Shown piece after piece: positions 20,620-28,672 of a DNA stretch of 64,000 nucleotides. A program made the position numbers and the translations under genes. The stretch is from positions 1 to 64,000 of the forward strand of contig NZ_CP130832.1 in NCBI RefSeq assembly GCF_030549615.1, read 5' to 3'. The number at the start of each line of letters is the position of its first letter. The stretch's first letter is position 1. The notes beneath the pieces are model-generated. The model saw only the letters and a program-made list of their open reading frames with translations, was not told where the DNA came from and made no database searches. Source of the DNA: Stenotrophomonas sp. 610A2. Its GTDB lineage: Bacteria > Pseudomonadota > Gammaproteobacteria > Xanthomonadales > Xanthomonadaceae.

Positions 20620-21618
20620 ATGAAAACCGCCAGCCTGATACGAGGCGGTGTCACCAGCGTGGTGGTGCTGCTTGCCGCAGTGCTTGCCTACGTGGTCTGG
20701 CACCAATACATGCTTACGCCGTGGACGCGCGATGCGCGGCTGCGCGCCGAGGTGGTGCGCATTGCGCCGGACGTGTCCGGCCTCGTCACCGAAGTGGCCG
20801 TGCATGACAACCAGTTGGTCAAGAAAGGTGAACTGCTATTCGTCATCGACCGCGATCGCTATGCGCTGGCGGTAGCCAAGGCCGAAGCCGATCTGCAGGC
20901 CGCCGAAGCCGCTGCGCGCGCTGCCGGTGCATCGATTTCAGCCGCCAGCGCCGGCGCGAGCGCCAGCCAGGCCGAGTTCCAGATGCGCCAGGAGCAGGCG
21001 CAACGCCGCGCCCAGCTCGACGGCATCGTCTCGCGTGAATCGCAGGCTGATGCACGCGCCGTGGCACAGGCCGCACAGGCCAGCTGGAAGCAGGCACAGG
21101 CCAGCGCGCATGCCGCCAGCGCCAGCAGCCAACAGGCCAGTGCCGCCCTGCAACAGGCGCGGGTGACACTGCAGCAGGCGCAGCTGGAACTGGCTCGCAC
21201 CGAAGTACGCGCCAGCGCCGACGGCACCATCACCAACCTTGACGTGCGTGTAGGCGACTACGCCGCCGCCGGTCAGGCGCGGATGGCGCTGGTCGCCAGC
21301 GAAGGCATGTGGGTGTACGGCTACTTCGAGGAAACCAAGCTGCCGAAGATCCACCGCGGTGATGCCGTGGATATCCGCCTGATGGCCGGAGGCGTACACC
21401 TGCAGGGCAAGGTCGAAGGCATTGCCACCGGCATCGCCGATGCCGCCGGCCCCACCAGCAGTAACCTGCTGGCCGAGGTCGAGCCGACCTTCAACTGGGT
21501 GCGGCTGGCGCAGCGCGTGCCGGTGCGGGTCAGCATCGATCCACAGTCGGTTCCCGCCGATGCCGTGCTCAGCGCCGGCATGAGCGCCACCTTGGTGATC
21601 AAGCCCAAGGCCGGCTGA
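20620..21618 (+). CDS. HlyD family periplasmic adaptor (AaeA-like)
   Basis: The 332-residue membrane fusion protein has an N-terminal membrane anchor (residues about 7-26), a biotinyl/lipoyl-like hairpin (VRIAPDVSGLVTEVAVHDNQ), a long Ala/Gln-rich coiled coil (about 80-190) and a beta-barrel region (ADGTITNLDVRVGDY). It should connect the FUSC pump to an outer-membrane channel encoded elsewhere. It closes the operon and is followed by a strong hairpin. Confidence 0.92.
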   Translation: MKTASLIRGGVTSVVVLLAAVLAYVVWHQYMLTPWTRDARLRAEVVRIAPDVSGLVTEVAVHDNQLVKKGELLFVIDRDRYALAVAKAEADLQAAEAAARAAGASISAASAGASASQAEFQMRQEQAQRRAQLDGIVSRESQADARAVAQAAQASWKQAQASAHAASASSQQASAALQQARVTLQQAQLELARTEVRASADGTITNLDVRVGDYAAAGQARMALVASEGMWVYGYFEETKLPKIHRGDAVDIRLMAGGVHLQGKVEGIATGIADAAGPTSSNLLAEVEPTFNWVRLAQRVPVRVSIDPQSVPADAVLSAGMSATLVIKPKAG

Positions 21619-21638
21619 AGCAGGCGCCAGGTGAATAC

Positions 21639-21665
21639 GGCTTGTCGCACATCCTGCGACAAGCC
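21639..21665 (+). terminator. Hairpin after the efflux operon
   Basis: GGCTTGTCGCA pairs perfectly with TGCGACAAGCC around a five-base loop, 21 bases after hlyD. There is no T run, so termination is likely but not certain. Confidence 0.5.
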
Positions 21666-21682
21666 AGGGTTAGGGTAGGCGC

Positions 21683-22774
21683 ATGCCTACCCCGATCAAG
21701 GGCCGCGGTGCCAGCACCTACCTGCCCGGCCGTTTCGAAACCCAGACCAGCGAAGCCGTCGATGACGGCTGGGCGGTCGATGAGAGCGAGGAATTCGCCG
21801 CCGCCAGGCTGCGCACCGACGTGCGCCCGGAAACCGCGCGCAGCATCATCAGCCGCAACAACTCGCCGGACGTGGGCTTCAGTCAATCGGTCAATCCGTA
21901 TCGCGGTTGTGAGCATGGCTGTTCGTACTGTTTCGCGCGGCCGACGCATGCCTACCTGAACCTGTCGCCGGGGCTGGATTTCGAAACCAAGATCTTCGCC
22001 AAGACCAACGCCGCCGAAGTCCTGCGGCGTGAGCTGTCCAAACCTGGCTACGTACCGCAGCCTATTGCTTTGGGCATCAACACGGATGCCTACCAGCCGA
22101 TCGAACGCAAGCTCGGCATCACCCGCCAGTTGATCGAGGTGATGCAGGAAACCAGGCATCCGTTCTCGCTGATCACCAAGAACGCACTGGTCGAGCGCGA
22201 CATGGATCTGCTCGCGCCATTGGCCGAGCAGCAACTGGTCAGCGTGCACTTCTCGGTGACCTCGCTGGACCCGCATCTGTCAGCCAAGCTCGAACCGCGC
22301 GCATCGGCACCGCATGCGCGGCTGCGCGCAATGCGGCGCTTGAGTGATGCCGGCATTCCGGTCGGCGTGATGGTTGCGCCAGTGATTCCGTGGATCAACG
22401 ACGCCGAACTGGAATCGGTGCTGGAAGCCTCACGCGATGCCGGCGCCAGCAGCGCCGGTTACGTGTTGCTGCGCCTGCCTTATGAGGTTGCCCCGCTGTT
22501 CCGCGATTGGCTGGATGCGCATTACCCACAGCGCGCGGAGCACGTGATGAGTACCATCAACCAGCTGCGCGGCGGCAAGGATTACGACAGTCAGTTCGGC
22601 AAGCGCATGCGCGGCGAGGGTGTGTATGCCGACCTGCTGGCAAACCGTTTCAAGCTGGCCAGCAAGCGCCTGGGTTTCAACGCATCGCGCCAGCAATGGC
22701 CGTGGCTCGACTGCAGCAAATTCATAGCACCACTGCCGCCGAAGAAGCCATCGCTGCAGGGCGAGTTGTTCTAA
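21683..22774 (+). CDS. PA0069/Rv2578c family radical SAM protein
   Basis: The 363-residue protein carries the radical SAM cluster motif CxxxCxxC as CEHGCSYC around residues 73-80, in the family-typical sequence NPYRGCEHGCSYCFARPTH. This family is distantly related to spore photoproduct lyase and is widely conserved, but its reaction is not established. The start ATG at 21683 follows GGGTAGG. It stands alone between the efflux operon and a SMAG repeat. Confidence 0.9.
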   Translation: MPTPIKGRGASTYLPGRFETQTSEAVDDGWAVDESEEFAAARLRTDVRPETARSIISRNNSPDVGFSQSVNPYRGCEHGCSYCFARPTHAYLNLSPGLDFETKIFAKTNAAEVLRRELSKPGYVPQPIALGINTDAYQPIERKLGITRQLIEVMQETRHPFSLITKNALVERDMDLLAPLAEQQLVSVHFSVTSLDPHLSAKLEPRASAPHARLRAMRRLSDAGIPVGVMVAPVIPWINDAELESVLEASRDAGASSAGYVLLRLPYEVAPLFRDWLDAHYPQRAEHVMSTINQLRGGKDYDSQFGKRMRGEGVYADLLANRFKLASKRLGFNASRQQWPWLDCSKFIAPLPPKKPSLQGELF

Positions 22775-22783
22775 GCCCCATCG

Positions 22784-22963
22784 GTAGTGCCGAGCCATGC
22801 TCGGCAGCAGACAATGTCACTTGTGGGAGCGGCGTCAGCCGCGAAGCCGATGGAAATGAAATTGCAGGTATCCCCATCACGGATCGATTCTCAGCTTCGC
22901 GGCTGACGCCGCTCCCACAAGGGAGTGCTGGTAAAGCCCCAGCGGAGCATGGCTCCGCTCTAC
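22784..22963. repeat. SMAG and REP repeat cluster
   Basis: A GTAG-headed palindrome in plus orientation (22784-22806: GTAG then TGCCGAGC...GCTCGGCA) and a variant in minus orientation (22941-22963, ending in CTAC) flank a REP-like inverted pair GTGGGAGCGGCGTCAGCCGC... (22823-22847) and its reverse complement (22894-22918). GTAG-type palindromes are the SMAG repeats of Stenotrophomonas. Confidence 0.8.
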
Positions 22964-23009
22964 AGGTAGTGCGCTACGCTGTCGCCCGACTTTCTTGGGC
23001 GAAGAAGCC

Positions 23010-23396
23010 ATGCGCAGGCAATACCACTTCCGTAAAAGCGAGGCAGGTTTGTTGGCCTGGGACGTGCATCGTTTGATCGCACTGAGCCGTGATCTTCCGG
23101 TTTCCAACATTGCGCTATCAGCGGTCGCTGAGCTGGACGAAGCCTATTGGTGGGATGCCGATTCACCGCCCCCGACATGCAGGCAGGTCATCGAACACTT
23201 GCAGCTGGTGGAAGCCGCGGACCTGCAGTACCCAATCATCCTGTGCCCGCAGGGACGGGTGATGGACGGCATGCATCGCGTGGCCAAGGCGCTGTTGTTG
23301 GGAAAGAGCGACGTCGCGGCAGTACGCCTGCCAGAGCTGCCTTCGCCAGATCATGTTGGCGTTGACCCGGACGATCTCTGCTACGACGAGTTCTGA
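23010..23396 (+). CDS. Small ParB-fold protein of unknown function
   Basis: A 128-residue acidic protein. The stretch YPIILCPQGRVMDGMHRVAK resembles the ParB/Srx nucleotide-binding fold motif, in which a D-G-x-H-R sequence contacts the nucleotide. It has no helix-turn-helix, so it cannot be a normal chromosome-partitioning ParB. ATG at 23010 (MRRQYHFRKSEAG) is preferred over TTG at 22995. It lies between SMAG repeats with no operon partner. Function is not known; NTP binding is inferred from the fold resemblance. Confidence 0.7.
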   Translation: MRRQYHFRKSEAGLLAWDVHRLIALSRDLPVSNIALSAVAELDEAYWWDADSPPPTCRQVIEHLQLVEAADLQYPIILCPQGRVMDGMHRVAKALLLGKSDVAAVRLPELPSPDHVGVDPDDLCYDEF

Positions 23397-23411
23397 GGCG
23401 CACTGATCACC

Positions 23412-23479
23412 GTAGTGCCGAGCCATGCTCGGCAGGGGCTCTACCGATAACACCTAAGCAGAGCATGGCTCTGCTCTAC
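23412..23479. repeat. SMAG repeat pair (inverted)
   Basis: One plus-oriented GTAG palindrome (23412-23434) and one minus-oriented variant (23457-23479) face each other with a 22-base spacer, just before the convergent lipoprotein gene. Paired SMAG units can fold into one long hairpin and may serve as a bidirectional terminator. Confidence 0.8.
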
Positions 23480-23495
23480 CCGCATGGATGCTGCA

Positions 23496-23936
23496 TCAGG
23501 ATGCAGGACGCATCTTGGTAACGCAGAGACTGCCCGACCATTGACTGAGGTGACCCCTGGATTGCTGTGTGTAGACACCGGTCAAAAGCAGATGTGTTTC
23601 CTGCAGGCCGGCGGAGCGTGGCACGCCATTGATCCAGATACCTTTGCTGAAATCGTGTGCATACATATCCACGCCCGCGTCTGCATAGAGTGCCGAGTGT
23701 TCGAACCCATACGAGTAGTAGCCTGTAACCGACACCGCGCGTCCTTCGTACGCGCGTCCGTTGGAGATGAGTTCGCTGAGCGCGACTGACTGAGGAACAC
23801 CGATATAGCGCTTGCAAGGGTTCTCCAATGCAGCTGTTGCAGTATTCATCGCCAGCGGCGCAGAAGGACAACCGCAGGCTGACAACAACAGCAAGGGCAG
23901 GGCCAGCAGCAGGACGCGAGCACCCGCACGTGTCAT
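23496..23936 (-). CDS. Putative lipoprotein of unknown function
   Basis: A 146-residue protein with a lipoprotein signal peptide (LLLALPLLLLSACGC). The mature part contains YEGRAVSVTGYYSYGFEHSALY and a later ETHLLLTGVY strand, a beta-rich pattern like small OB-fold-type periplasmic domains, but I cannot name the family. The start ATG at 23936 overlaps the stop of the upstream 2OG-oxygenase gene (ATGA), so the pair is translationally coupled. Confidence 0.7.
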   Translation of the reverse strand: MTRAGARVLLLALPLLLLSACGCPSAPLAMNTATAALENPCKRYIGVPQSVALSELISNGRAYEGRAVSVTGYYSYGFEHSALYADAGVDMYAHDFSKGIWINGVPRSAGLQETHLLLTGVYTQQSRGHLSQWSGSLCVTKMRPAS

Positions 23937-24637
23937 GTCGCATTTCCATACAACCGCTGCGCTGACTGGAACAAGATCCAACTCGTCGCAATGAACTTAT
24001 CCCCACCCTGCGGGCGATTGCCGCGATGGGTATGGGTGAATGCGGTAGGCGCAATCAACAGGCTGCCGGTGCGCGGCACAACCTTGCGTTGCTGGAACAG
24101 GAATTCGGTTTCGCCTTCTGCGAATCCATCGTTGAGGTACAGCGTCCACAACAGATGTCGGTGCAGGGTTTCGCCGCCGGGGTCGCGTGGGAACAGCTCA
24201 CAGTGCCAATAGGGATAGCCGCCCTCGCCCGCCGTATACCACTGCAGGTTGATCGCGCCAGGACGCAGGCAGGTGCGCGCGAGTTCGGATAGGGCGGCAT
24301 CGTCCATACCTTGGAAATCATCTGCGCTCAGGCGCCGCGCCTGTCCCTCCGCATCAGGTACTTGCAGCATCAAAGGCGAAATCAGCACCTGGGGATAACG
24401 GCGCAGGTAATGCAGCATGCCGTTGAACACTGCCTGCTGCAGGCGCTGCTCGACATCGCGCCAGCCCTCATTGCCGCTGATGCGCAGGTCGCGGCTGCGC
24501 TTCAGCTCCGGGAATACACCGCTGCCGACCTGGCCGGGTTTGAGCTGTGTGCTGTGTCGCAGACGTTCGACGATGACCGCGCAGTCGTCGGCGGACAGGG
24601 CGTTGTCGTAGACCTCGATGAAATCGACAGCAGTCAT
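23933..24637 (-). CDS. 2OG-Fe(II) oxygenase superfamily protein
   Basis: A 234-residue protein resembling prolyl-4-hydroxylase-type oxygenases, which use 2-oxoglutarate and Fe(II). The metal site appears as H-x-E (YWHCELFP) in the second half, and the distal His and 2-oxoglutarate-binding Arg as HTHRGNRPQGG near the C-terminus. Most relatives have H-x-D, so Glu at this position is slightly unusual. The start ATG at 24637 has a GAGG ribosome site; the open frame beyond it runs through SMAG repeats and is not coding. The coupled lipoprotein gene follows. Confidence 0.8.
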   Translation of the reverse strand: MTAVDFIEVYDNALSADDCAVIVERLRHSTQLKPGQVGSGVFPELKRSRDLRISGNEGWRDVEQRLQQAVFNGMLHYLRRYPQVLISPLMLQVPDAEGQARRLSADDFQGMDDAALSELARTCLRPGAINLQWYTAGEGGYPYWHCELFPRDPGGETLHRHLLWTLYLNDGFAEGETEFLFQQRKVVPRTGSLLIAPTAFTHTHRGNRPQGGDKFIATSWILFQSAQRLYGNAT

Positions 24638-24690
24638 CAGCAGCCTCGCAGTGAGTGTCCGCCGATGGTGACCTGAAGCGCCCCGCATGT

Positions 24691-24880
24691 GTAGTGCCGA
24701 GCCATGCTCGGCATGGGCTTTCCAAGCAATACCCAGGTAGTGCCGAGCCATGCTCGGCAGCGGGGCTTTACCGGTAATGCTCCTGCCGAGCATGGCTCGG
24801 CACTACAGGAGGGCTCCCCCTGCCGAGCATGGCTCGGCACTACAGGAGGGTTCCCCCTGCCGAGCATGGCTCGGCACTAC
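24691..24880. repeat. Cluster of five SMAG repeats
   Basis: Two plus-oriented copies (24691-24713, 24737-24759) face three minus-oriented copies (24784-24806, 24821-24843, 24858-24880). All have the same 23-base core, and the last two units are separated by a nearly identical CAGGAGGG.TCCCCC linker, suggesting recent tandem copying. The cluster fills the gap between fbp and the oxygenase gene. Confidence 0.88.
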
Positions 24881-24894
24881 AGGTGAAGCGGTGG

Positions 24895-25908
24895 TCAGCC
24901 CTGCAGGTCGTGTTCGCGGTGGTAGCGGGTGGCTTCGGCTACTTCGTTCTTCGAGCCGAGGAATACCGGCACGCGCTGGTGCAGCTGGGTCGGGGCGATG
25001 TCGAGGATGCGTTCGCGGCCATTGGTGGCGGCGCCGCCGGCCTGCTCCACCAGCAGCGACATCGGGTTGGCTTCGTACATCAGGCGTAGCTTGCCGGCCT
25101 TGGTCGGGTCCTTCTTGTCCCACGGGTAGATGAAGATGCCGCCGCGGGTCAGGATGCGATGCACGTCGGCCACCATCGAGGCGATCCAGCGCATGTTGAA
25201 ATCCTTGCCGCGCACGCCGTCCTTGCCGGCCAGCAAGTCGGCCACATAGCCCTGCATCGGCGCTTCCCAGTGGCGCTGGTTGGACATGTTGATGGCGAAT
25301 TCCTTGGTGTCCGCCGGCACCTGCATGCCGCGCTGGGTCAGCACGAACTCACCGGTTTCGCGGTCCAGGGTGAAGGCGTGGGTGCCATGGCCCACGGTCA
25401 GGACCAACATGGTGCTGGGCCCGTAGATGCAGTAACCGGCTGCTACCTGCTGGGTGCCCGGCTGCAGGAAGTGCTCGTCGCCCGGCTTATCCACACCCTT
25501 GGGCGAGCGCAGCACCGAGAAGATGGTGCCGACCGAGACGTTCACATCGATGTTGGAGCTGCCATCGAGGGGATCGAACAGCAGCAGGAAGTCGCCCAGC
25601 GGGTATTCCGACGGCACCGGCTGGCTGTGGTCCATTTCCTCGGAGGCGCAGGCGGCCAGGTGGCCACCCCAGGCATTGGCTTCGAGCAGGATCTCGTTGG
25701 AGATCACGTCCAGCTTCTTCTGCGCCTCACCCTGCACGTTGCCGGTGCCGGCATCGCCAAGCACGCCGCCCAGGGCGCCCTTGCTGACGGCGATCGAGAT
25801 GCTGGTGCAGGCGCGGGCAACCACGGCCACCAGCTGGCGCAGGTCGGCGTTGATGCGCTTGGCATGCTGTTCTTCGATCAGGAAACGGGTCAGCGACGTA
25901 CGGGACAT
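24895..25908 (-). CDS. fbp: Fructose-1,6-bisphosphatase class 1
   Basis: The enzyme removes the 1-phosphate of fructose 1,6-bisphosphate in gluconeogenesis. The 337-residue product shows the class 1 metal site [11 protein letters not shown] with the conserved aspartates, the later substrate-binding [19 protein letters not shown] and the family N-terminus [17 protein letters not shown] at 25908 is chosen over TTG at 25917 because it gives the family N-terminus. The gene is important here because the downstream pectin pathway yields triose phosphate and pyruvate, so sugars must be rebuilt by gluconeogenesis. Confidence 0.97.
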   Translation of the reverse strand: MSRTSLTRFLIEEQHAKRINADLRQLVAVVARACTSISIAVSKGALGGVLGDAGTGNVQGEAQKKLDVISNEILLEANAWGGHLAACASEEMDHSQPVPSEYPLGDFLLLFDPLDGSSNIDVNVSVGTIFSVLRSPKGVDKPGDEHFLQPGTQQVAAGYCIYGPSTMLVLTVGHGTHAFTLDRETGEFVLTQRGMQVPADTKEFAINMSNQRHWEAPMQGYVADLLAGKDGVRGKDFNMRWIASMVADVHRILTRGGIFIYPWDKKDPTKAGKLRLMYEANPMSLLVEQAGGAATNGRERILDIAPTQLHQRVPVFLGSKNEVAEATRYHREHDLQG

Positions 25909-25986
25909 GGAAGGCAACTACCTTCAGACGAAAGGGGCGCTATTGTCGCGGGTTGTCCGTTCTTTTACGAGCTGATGGCTTGGAGT

Positions 25987-26002
25987 TGTCCTGTTCAGGA
26001 CA
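25987..26002. promoter_or_regulatory. Short inverted repeat between fbp and the next gene
   Basis: TGTCCT-GTTC-AGGACA is a perfect six-base inverted repeat in the divergent gap. It could be an operator, but no regulator is indicated. Confidence 0.25.
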
Positions 26003-26089
26003 GAACTGGTCATCCGCGAGCGGGTCGCCGGCAGCGTGGTATTTCGTCAAACTGCCGGACTACCTCTGTTTCAAGGAAGAACCTGCGTG

Positions 26090-26722
26090 ATGAATGTAGT
26101 TTCCAGATCCTGGCGCCACACCGCACTCAAGTTGGCGGCCGGCGCCGCGCTGAGCCTGTGGACAAGTGTGGCCCTGGCGGCCCCTTCCCTGTTTGAAGGC
26201 CTGCAATGGGGAGCCACCGAGGCACAGCTCCGCGAGGTCTTCGGCGACAAGCTGAAGTTGCTCCCCTGCAGCGACGCGCAGCGCCAGGCAGAGACCGGCA
26301 CCGACAGGAAGGGCGCCTGTGACAGCCCGTATGTCGAGGACTACACGATCGACGGCATCACCTTCCTGGTGGTCTTCAACATGGGCGGTGAAGGCAAGAC
26401 CCTGAACACCATTTACCTGGATCGCGGCGCTACCGTCACCAATGCGCAGATCCGCAAGGGGGAAGGTGCCGAGTTCCGCTACAACCGGGTGAAGCGGGTG
26501 CTGGCCCAGCGCCACGGTGAGCCCAGCGAGATAAACGAAACCAGCCGTCGGCCGAAGAATGAGCTGGTGACGCTGCACGTCAAATGGATCATCGATGACA
26601 CGGTGATCAGCATGACCAACACCATCATTCCGGACCCGCGCGGGCAGATGTATTACCTGGGCCTGGTCTACAAGCCCTTGGCCGAGGCGATGAAGCCGTT
26701 GGCATCGCTGGAGCAGCGGTAA
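26090..26722 (+). CDS. Secreted protein of unknown function
   Basis: A 210-residue protein with a signal peptide (ALKLAAGAALSLWTSVALAA, cut near residue 31). The mature part begins PSLFEGLQWGATEAQLREVFG, a pattern found in small periplasmic domains where a W-G-x-S/T-x-x-x-L motif is followed by a beta-rich body. ATG at 26090 follows AAGGAAGA. It is divergent from fbp. No function can be given. Confidence 0.7.
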   Translation: MNVVSRSWRHTALKLAAGAALSLWTSVALAAPSLFEGLQWGATEAQLREVFGDKLKLLPCSDAQRQAETGTDRKGACDSPYVEDYTIDGITFLVVFNMGGEGKTLNTIYLDRGATVTNAQIRKGEGAEFRYNRVKRVLAQRHGEPSEINETSRRPKNELVTLHVKWIIDDTVISMTNTIIPDPRGQMYYLGLVYKPLAEAMKPLASLEQR

Positions 26723-26861
26723 GCTCGCTGGAAAGCGCGCCATATCGCGAGCGCCTGCATTTCGGCAAGTCTGTGGACAAAAGTGGACAACGCTTGCGGA
26801 CTGACGCGCCAAGTGGACGCTTTGGGAAGGGAAAAGCCCGTAATAGCGGGCTCGATCGAGG

Positions 26862-27229
26862 TTATCCACAAGCGTTTGGGGATAATTTCCTTTGGGAATG
26901 AGATGTGGATAAGTCCGTGGGTAGTGGCGTTATCCACAGGCTGCTTTTCATGCACTGCGTGGGTGGATTGGAGGCCGCCACATACAGGTGTTGAAGCTGG
27001 AGCAAAAGCAAAAGCAGGAGCAGGAGCAGGAGCACCCCTCCCCAACCCTCCCCTGCGCGTAGCGCAAGGGAGGGGGCTGTTCCTGCAGGTCGGCACCATC
27101 TTGCGCAACCGCAGCTCTTGCCCCCTCCCTTGCGCTACGCGCAGGGGAGGGTTGGGGAGGGGTGCTTTTTAGCCCTTAAGCCCCGAGGCCCCGAGGCCTC
27201 CGAACCCCCACTCCACAACCTTATCCACA
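26862..27229. other. Four perfect DnaA boxes in a non-coding gap
   Basis: TTATCCACA or its reverse complement occurs at 26862-26870, 26904-26912, 26930-26938 and 27221-27229, the first three within 77 bases. The 572-base gap (26723-27294) contains no gene; it also has an A/G-rich GCAAAA/GCAGGA tract (about 26996-27031) and a long inverted repeat (separate entry). A DnaA-titration site is possible. Confidence 0.55.
27031..27166. repeat. Perfect 47-base inverted repeat
   Basis: The arms 27031-27077 and 27120-27166 are exact reverse complements around a 42-base spacer. Each arm is C-rich and contains the smaller hairpin CCCTTGCGCTACGCGCAGGG. Related single or paired units lie at about 30824-30871 and 36558-36688, so this is a dispersed intergenic family. 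Confidence 0.85.
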
Positions 27230-27244
27230 ACCCACAGCCCACAA

Positions 27245-27270
27245 AAAAGCCCGGGTTTCCCCGGGCTTTT
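27245..27270 (-). terminator. Terminator of the aminotransferase gene
   Basis: AAAAGCCCGGG pairs with CCCGGGCTTTT around a four-base loop, 25 bases beyond the stop codon. Read on the minus strand it ends in a T run. Confidence 0.85.
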
Positions 27271-27294
27271 CATCACATCAGCAGCAACGATCAA

Positions 27295-28497
27295 TCAGCC
27301 GCGGCTGACGTCGTAAACCGCCTTTGCCACGTAGTCCAGGTTGTTCTGGCTCAGCGCGGCAACGCAGATGCGGCCGGTGCCGACGGCGTAGATGCCGTAG
27401 TCGTCACGCAGCTTGTCTACCTGCGCCTTGCTCAGGCCCGAGTACGAGAACATGCCGGCCTGCTGCTGGATGAAGCCGAATTCCGGCGCGCCCAGGGCGG
27501 CCAGCTTCTGCACCATGCCGGCACGCAGGGCGTGGATGCGCTCGCGCATTTCGGTCAGCTCGGCTTCCCATACGCCACGCAGCTCGCCACTGTTCAGCAC
27601 GCCGGCGACAAGCGCGGCGCCGTGGGTGGACGGGCTGGAGTAGATGGTGCGGATGATGCGCTTGACCTGCGACTGCACGGCCTTGGTCGAGGTCGCGTCC
27701 GGGCCCACCACAGACAACGCACCGACGCGCTCGCCGTACAGCGAGAACGACTTGGAGTACGAGTTGGCGACGATGAAGCTGTCGATACCGGCATCGGCGA
27801 CGATGCGCACGGCCTGGCCGTCCTCGGTGATGCCCTTGTCGAAGCCCTGGTAGGCCATGTCGATGAAGGGGAACAGCTGGCGGTCCTTCATCAACGCGGC
27901 AACCTGCTTCCACTGCTCGGTGCTCAGGTCGGCGCCGGTCGGGTTGTGGCAGCAGGCGTGCAGCAACACCACGGTGCCCGGCTGCAGCTTCTGCAGGTCG
28001 GCCAGCATGCCGGCGAAATCCAGGCCATGCGCGGCGTTGTCGTAATAGGTGTAGTCGACCACGTCGAAACCGGCGGCGCCGAACACGGCGCGGTGGTTTT
28101 CCCAGCTCGGGTTGCTGATGGCGATGGTGGCGTGCGGCAGCAGGCGCTTCAGCAGGTCGGCGCCGACGCGCAGCGCACCGCTGCCGCCAACGGTCTGCGA
28201 GGTCGCGACGCGGCCAGCGGCCAGCAGGTCCGACGCTTCGCCGAACACCAGCTTCTGGGTGGCCTGGGTGTAGGCCGGCAGCCCGTCGATCGGCAGGTAA
28301 CCGCGCGGTTTGGCCTCGGCGGCAAGCGTCTGCTCGATCTGCTTGACGGCGCGCAGCAGCGGAATGCGGCCGCTCTCGTCGTAGTAGATGCCCACGCCAA
28401 GATTGACCTTGGTGGTGCGGCTGTCAGCGTTGTAAGCCTCGGTCAGACCCAGAATCGGGTCACCAGGAACCTGTTCGACGTTTGCAAAGAAGGACAC
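27295..28497 (-). CDS. Aromatic/aspartate aminotransferase (class I)
   Basis: A 400-residue PLP enzyme of the AspC/TyrB type, moving amino groups between aspartate or aromatic amino acids and 2-oxoglutarate. The PLP lysine lies in NSYSKSFSLYGERVG, and CCHNPTGADLS and FFANVEQVPGDPILGL are typical of this group. TyrB and AspC cannot be told apart by eye. The gene is single, with its own terminator, and is divergent from a TonB-dependent receptor. Confidence 0.95.
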   Translation of the reverse strand: MSFFANVEQVPGDPILGLTEAYNADSRTTKVNLGVGIYYDESGRIPLLRAVKQIEQTLAAEAKPRGYLPIDGLPAYTQATQKLVFGEASDLLAAGRVATSQTVGGSGALRVGADLLKRLLPHATIAISNPSWENHRAVFGAAGFDVVDYTYYDNAAHGLDFAGMLADLQKLQPGTVVLLHACCHNPTGADLSTEQWKQVAALMKDRQLFPFIDMAYQGFDKGITEDGQAVRIVADAGIDSFIVANSYSKSFSLYGERVGALSVVGPDATSTKAVQSQVKRIIRTIYSSPSTHGAALVAGVLNSGELRGVWEAELTEMRERIHALRAGMVQKLAALGAPEFGFIQQQAGMFSYSGLSKAQVDKLRDDYGIYAVGTGRICVAALSQNNLDYVAKAVYDVSRG

Positions 28498-28672
28498 GGC
28501 GATACTCGTATCAGTGGCGGGGAGTGGGGGTGTTTGGCGCGGGATGCAGCAAAAGCGCGCTCAGAACCGCATCATCGTAACAGGGCTGGAGCCCCGTGGC
28601 CGTAGGGTTTCAGCTGGAACTTCAGCGCGCGGGGCGATGACGCTGCCTGCGTGGATCGGAGATGATGGCCGG

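Noticed and set aside
24638..24793. N-terminal extension of the 2OG oxygenase through SMAG repeats
   Set aside because: The extension encodes repeat-derived MARHY/EHGSAL peptides; the internal ATG at 24637 has a proper ribosome site.
25487..25495. Perfect DnaA box TTATCCACA inside fbp
   Set aside because: A single copy within coding sequence, encoding conserved residues; no cluster around it.
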